Assembly: GCF_029633915.1 (NCBI RefSeq)
Contig: NZ_CP091092.1
Location: 930,001 to 994,000, forward strand
From: Methanomicrobium antiquum
GTDB lineage: Archaea > Halobacteriota > Methanomicrobia > Methanomicrobiales > Methanomicrobiaceae
Direction: 5' to 3'
DNA length: 64,000 bases
Each line of letters begins with the position of its first letter. Position 1 is the stretch's first letter. The notes under the pieces were generated by a model, which saw only the letters and a list, made by a program, of their open reading frames with translations, was not told the DNA's origin and did not search any database. A program made the translations under genes and the position numbers. Shown here piece by piece: positions 63,541 to 64,000 of this stretch.

Positions 63541-64000
63541 AAGCAGTGAATTATTTGATACAGCAAAGAATCTGATGCCCGGTGGTGTCAGCAGTCCTGT
63601 GCGTGCGATAAAGCCGTACCCGTTTTATACAAAAAAAGCTGGTGGCTCAAAGATAATAACAGAAGACGATGAGATTTTAACAGATTGCTGTATGGCTTAT
63701 GGTCCTCTTCTTTTAGGACACAGCCCGCAGTGTGTAAAAGAGGCAATTAGAAATCAGGTCGAAAAAGGCTGGATATATGGAACACCTTCTGAGACTGAGA
63801 TAAAACTTGCAAAAATAATAATCCGGGATTATCCTTCAATTGATATGTGCAGGTTTGTTTCAAGTGGTTCTGAAGCAACAATGGCGGCAATAAGGCTGGC
63901 CCGTGGTTTTACTAAAAAGAAGGATATTATAAAGATTGAAGGCGGTTTTCATGGTGCACATGACGGAGTTTTGATACAGGCCGGTTCAGGTGCAACAACA
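63527..64000 (+). CDS. hemL: Glutamate-1-semialdehyde 2,1-aminomutase (3' partial)
   Basis: First 158 codons of a PLP aminomutase that makes 5-aminolevulinate. [19 protein letters not shown] is the family N terminus, and [19 protein letters not shown] with [13 protein letters not shown] follow in order. The start is ATG 63527 with GAGGTGG upstream, inside the end of hemB. The gene runs off the right edge, so the PLP lysine is not seen. Confidence 0.96.
   Translation, partial: MKKSKSSELFDTAKNLMPGGVSSPVRAIKPYPFYTKKAGGSKIITEDDEILTDCCMAYGPLLLGHSPQCVKEAIRNQVEKGWIYGTPSETEIKLAKIIIRDYPSIDMCRFVSSGSEATMAAIRLARGFTKKKDIIKIEGGFHGAHDGVLIQAGSGATT

Noticed and set aside
1-64000. CRISPR array
   Set aside because: The repeated elements are hundreds to thousands of bases apart, or tandem without spacers (49-bp repeat); no regular repeat-spacer pattern and no cas gene.

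Overview
This window looks like a chromosomal segment of a methanogenic archaeon, most likely Methanomicrobiales (a Methanoplanus/Methanolacinia-like, AT-rich member). This is inference from gene content: an anaerobic corrinoid pathway with a CbiMNQO cobalt importer, archaeal-type LeuS and MetG, site-2 protease, geranylgeranyl reductase with partner ferredoxin, AbrB-PhoU regulator, PAC2 and PIN-KH ATPase proteins, GTG/TTG starts with Shine-Dalgarno sites, and TATA-like AT-rich promoters. No taxonomic marker such as rRNA or mcr is present.

Layout. 1-2955: cobalt ECF importer cbiMNQO (cbiM cut by the left edge), ending in a 49-bp triple tandem repeat. 3253-8969: converging cobalamin operon cbiT-L-F-G-H-C-D-E, transcribed leftwards, with no precorrin-6A reductase gene (cbiJ). 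9118-10489: ferredoxin plus geranylgeranyl reductase (membrane lipid saturation). 10839-16820: trkA, rnhB, site-2 protease, a 0.95-kb stretch without genes, ornithine-type decarboxylase, corA. 17134-18690: a 59-aa ribbon-helix-helix protein and a two-domain metallophosphoesterase behind three evenly spaced operator-like palindromes. 18778-24507: phosphate regulon (AbrB-PhoU regulator, pstS, a fused pstC-pstA permease, pstB, phoU). 24685-31691: RNase III-fold protein, thioredoxin, FMN-binding protein, SPFH/NfeD pair, DUF89, DHH phosphoesterase, an orphan. 31736-39116: metG, tRNA-Arg(UCU), DUF473-like, PAC2, DUF5611-like, leuS. 39156-48297: PIN-ATPase-KH protein, hisI and a prepilin-type peptidase, divergent from a type IV pilus-like set (orphan, very long secretion ATPase, two TadC/GspF membrane proteins). 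48777-54756: HTH-PAS regulator, ferritin-like protein, orphan, trpF, xth, class I aldolase, AI-2E-type permease. 55471-60235: ketopantoate reductase, DUF1622, metallo-beta-lactamase/rhodanese protein, SLC13 permease. 60669-64000: precorrin-2 dehydrogenase, hemA, hemB, hemL (cut by the right edge), which feed tetrapyrrole precursors into the corrin pathway at the other end of the window (and into F430 if this is a methanogen).

The most striking non-coding signal is a family of roughly 138-bp dispersed intergenic repeats made of consecutive, partly mutually exclusive hairpins and a terminal hairpin followed by a T-run: six full copies (one with an extra half copy) and several fragments between 10.5 and 55 kb, mostly between convergent genes. 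A separate 246-bp MITE-like element with 14-bp terminal inverted repeats and a 6-bp target duplication sits just beside one copy. The RHH/metallophosphoesterase module and the short repeated motifs in the disordered tail of the pilus ATPase are the best candidates for undescribed biology among the genes. No CRISPR array, rRNA, prophage or complete insertion sequence was seen.
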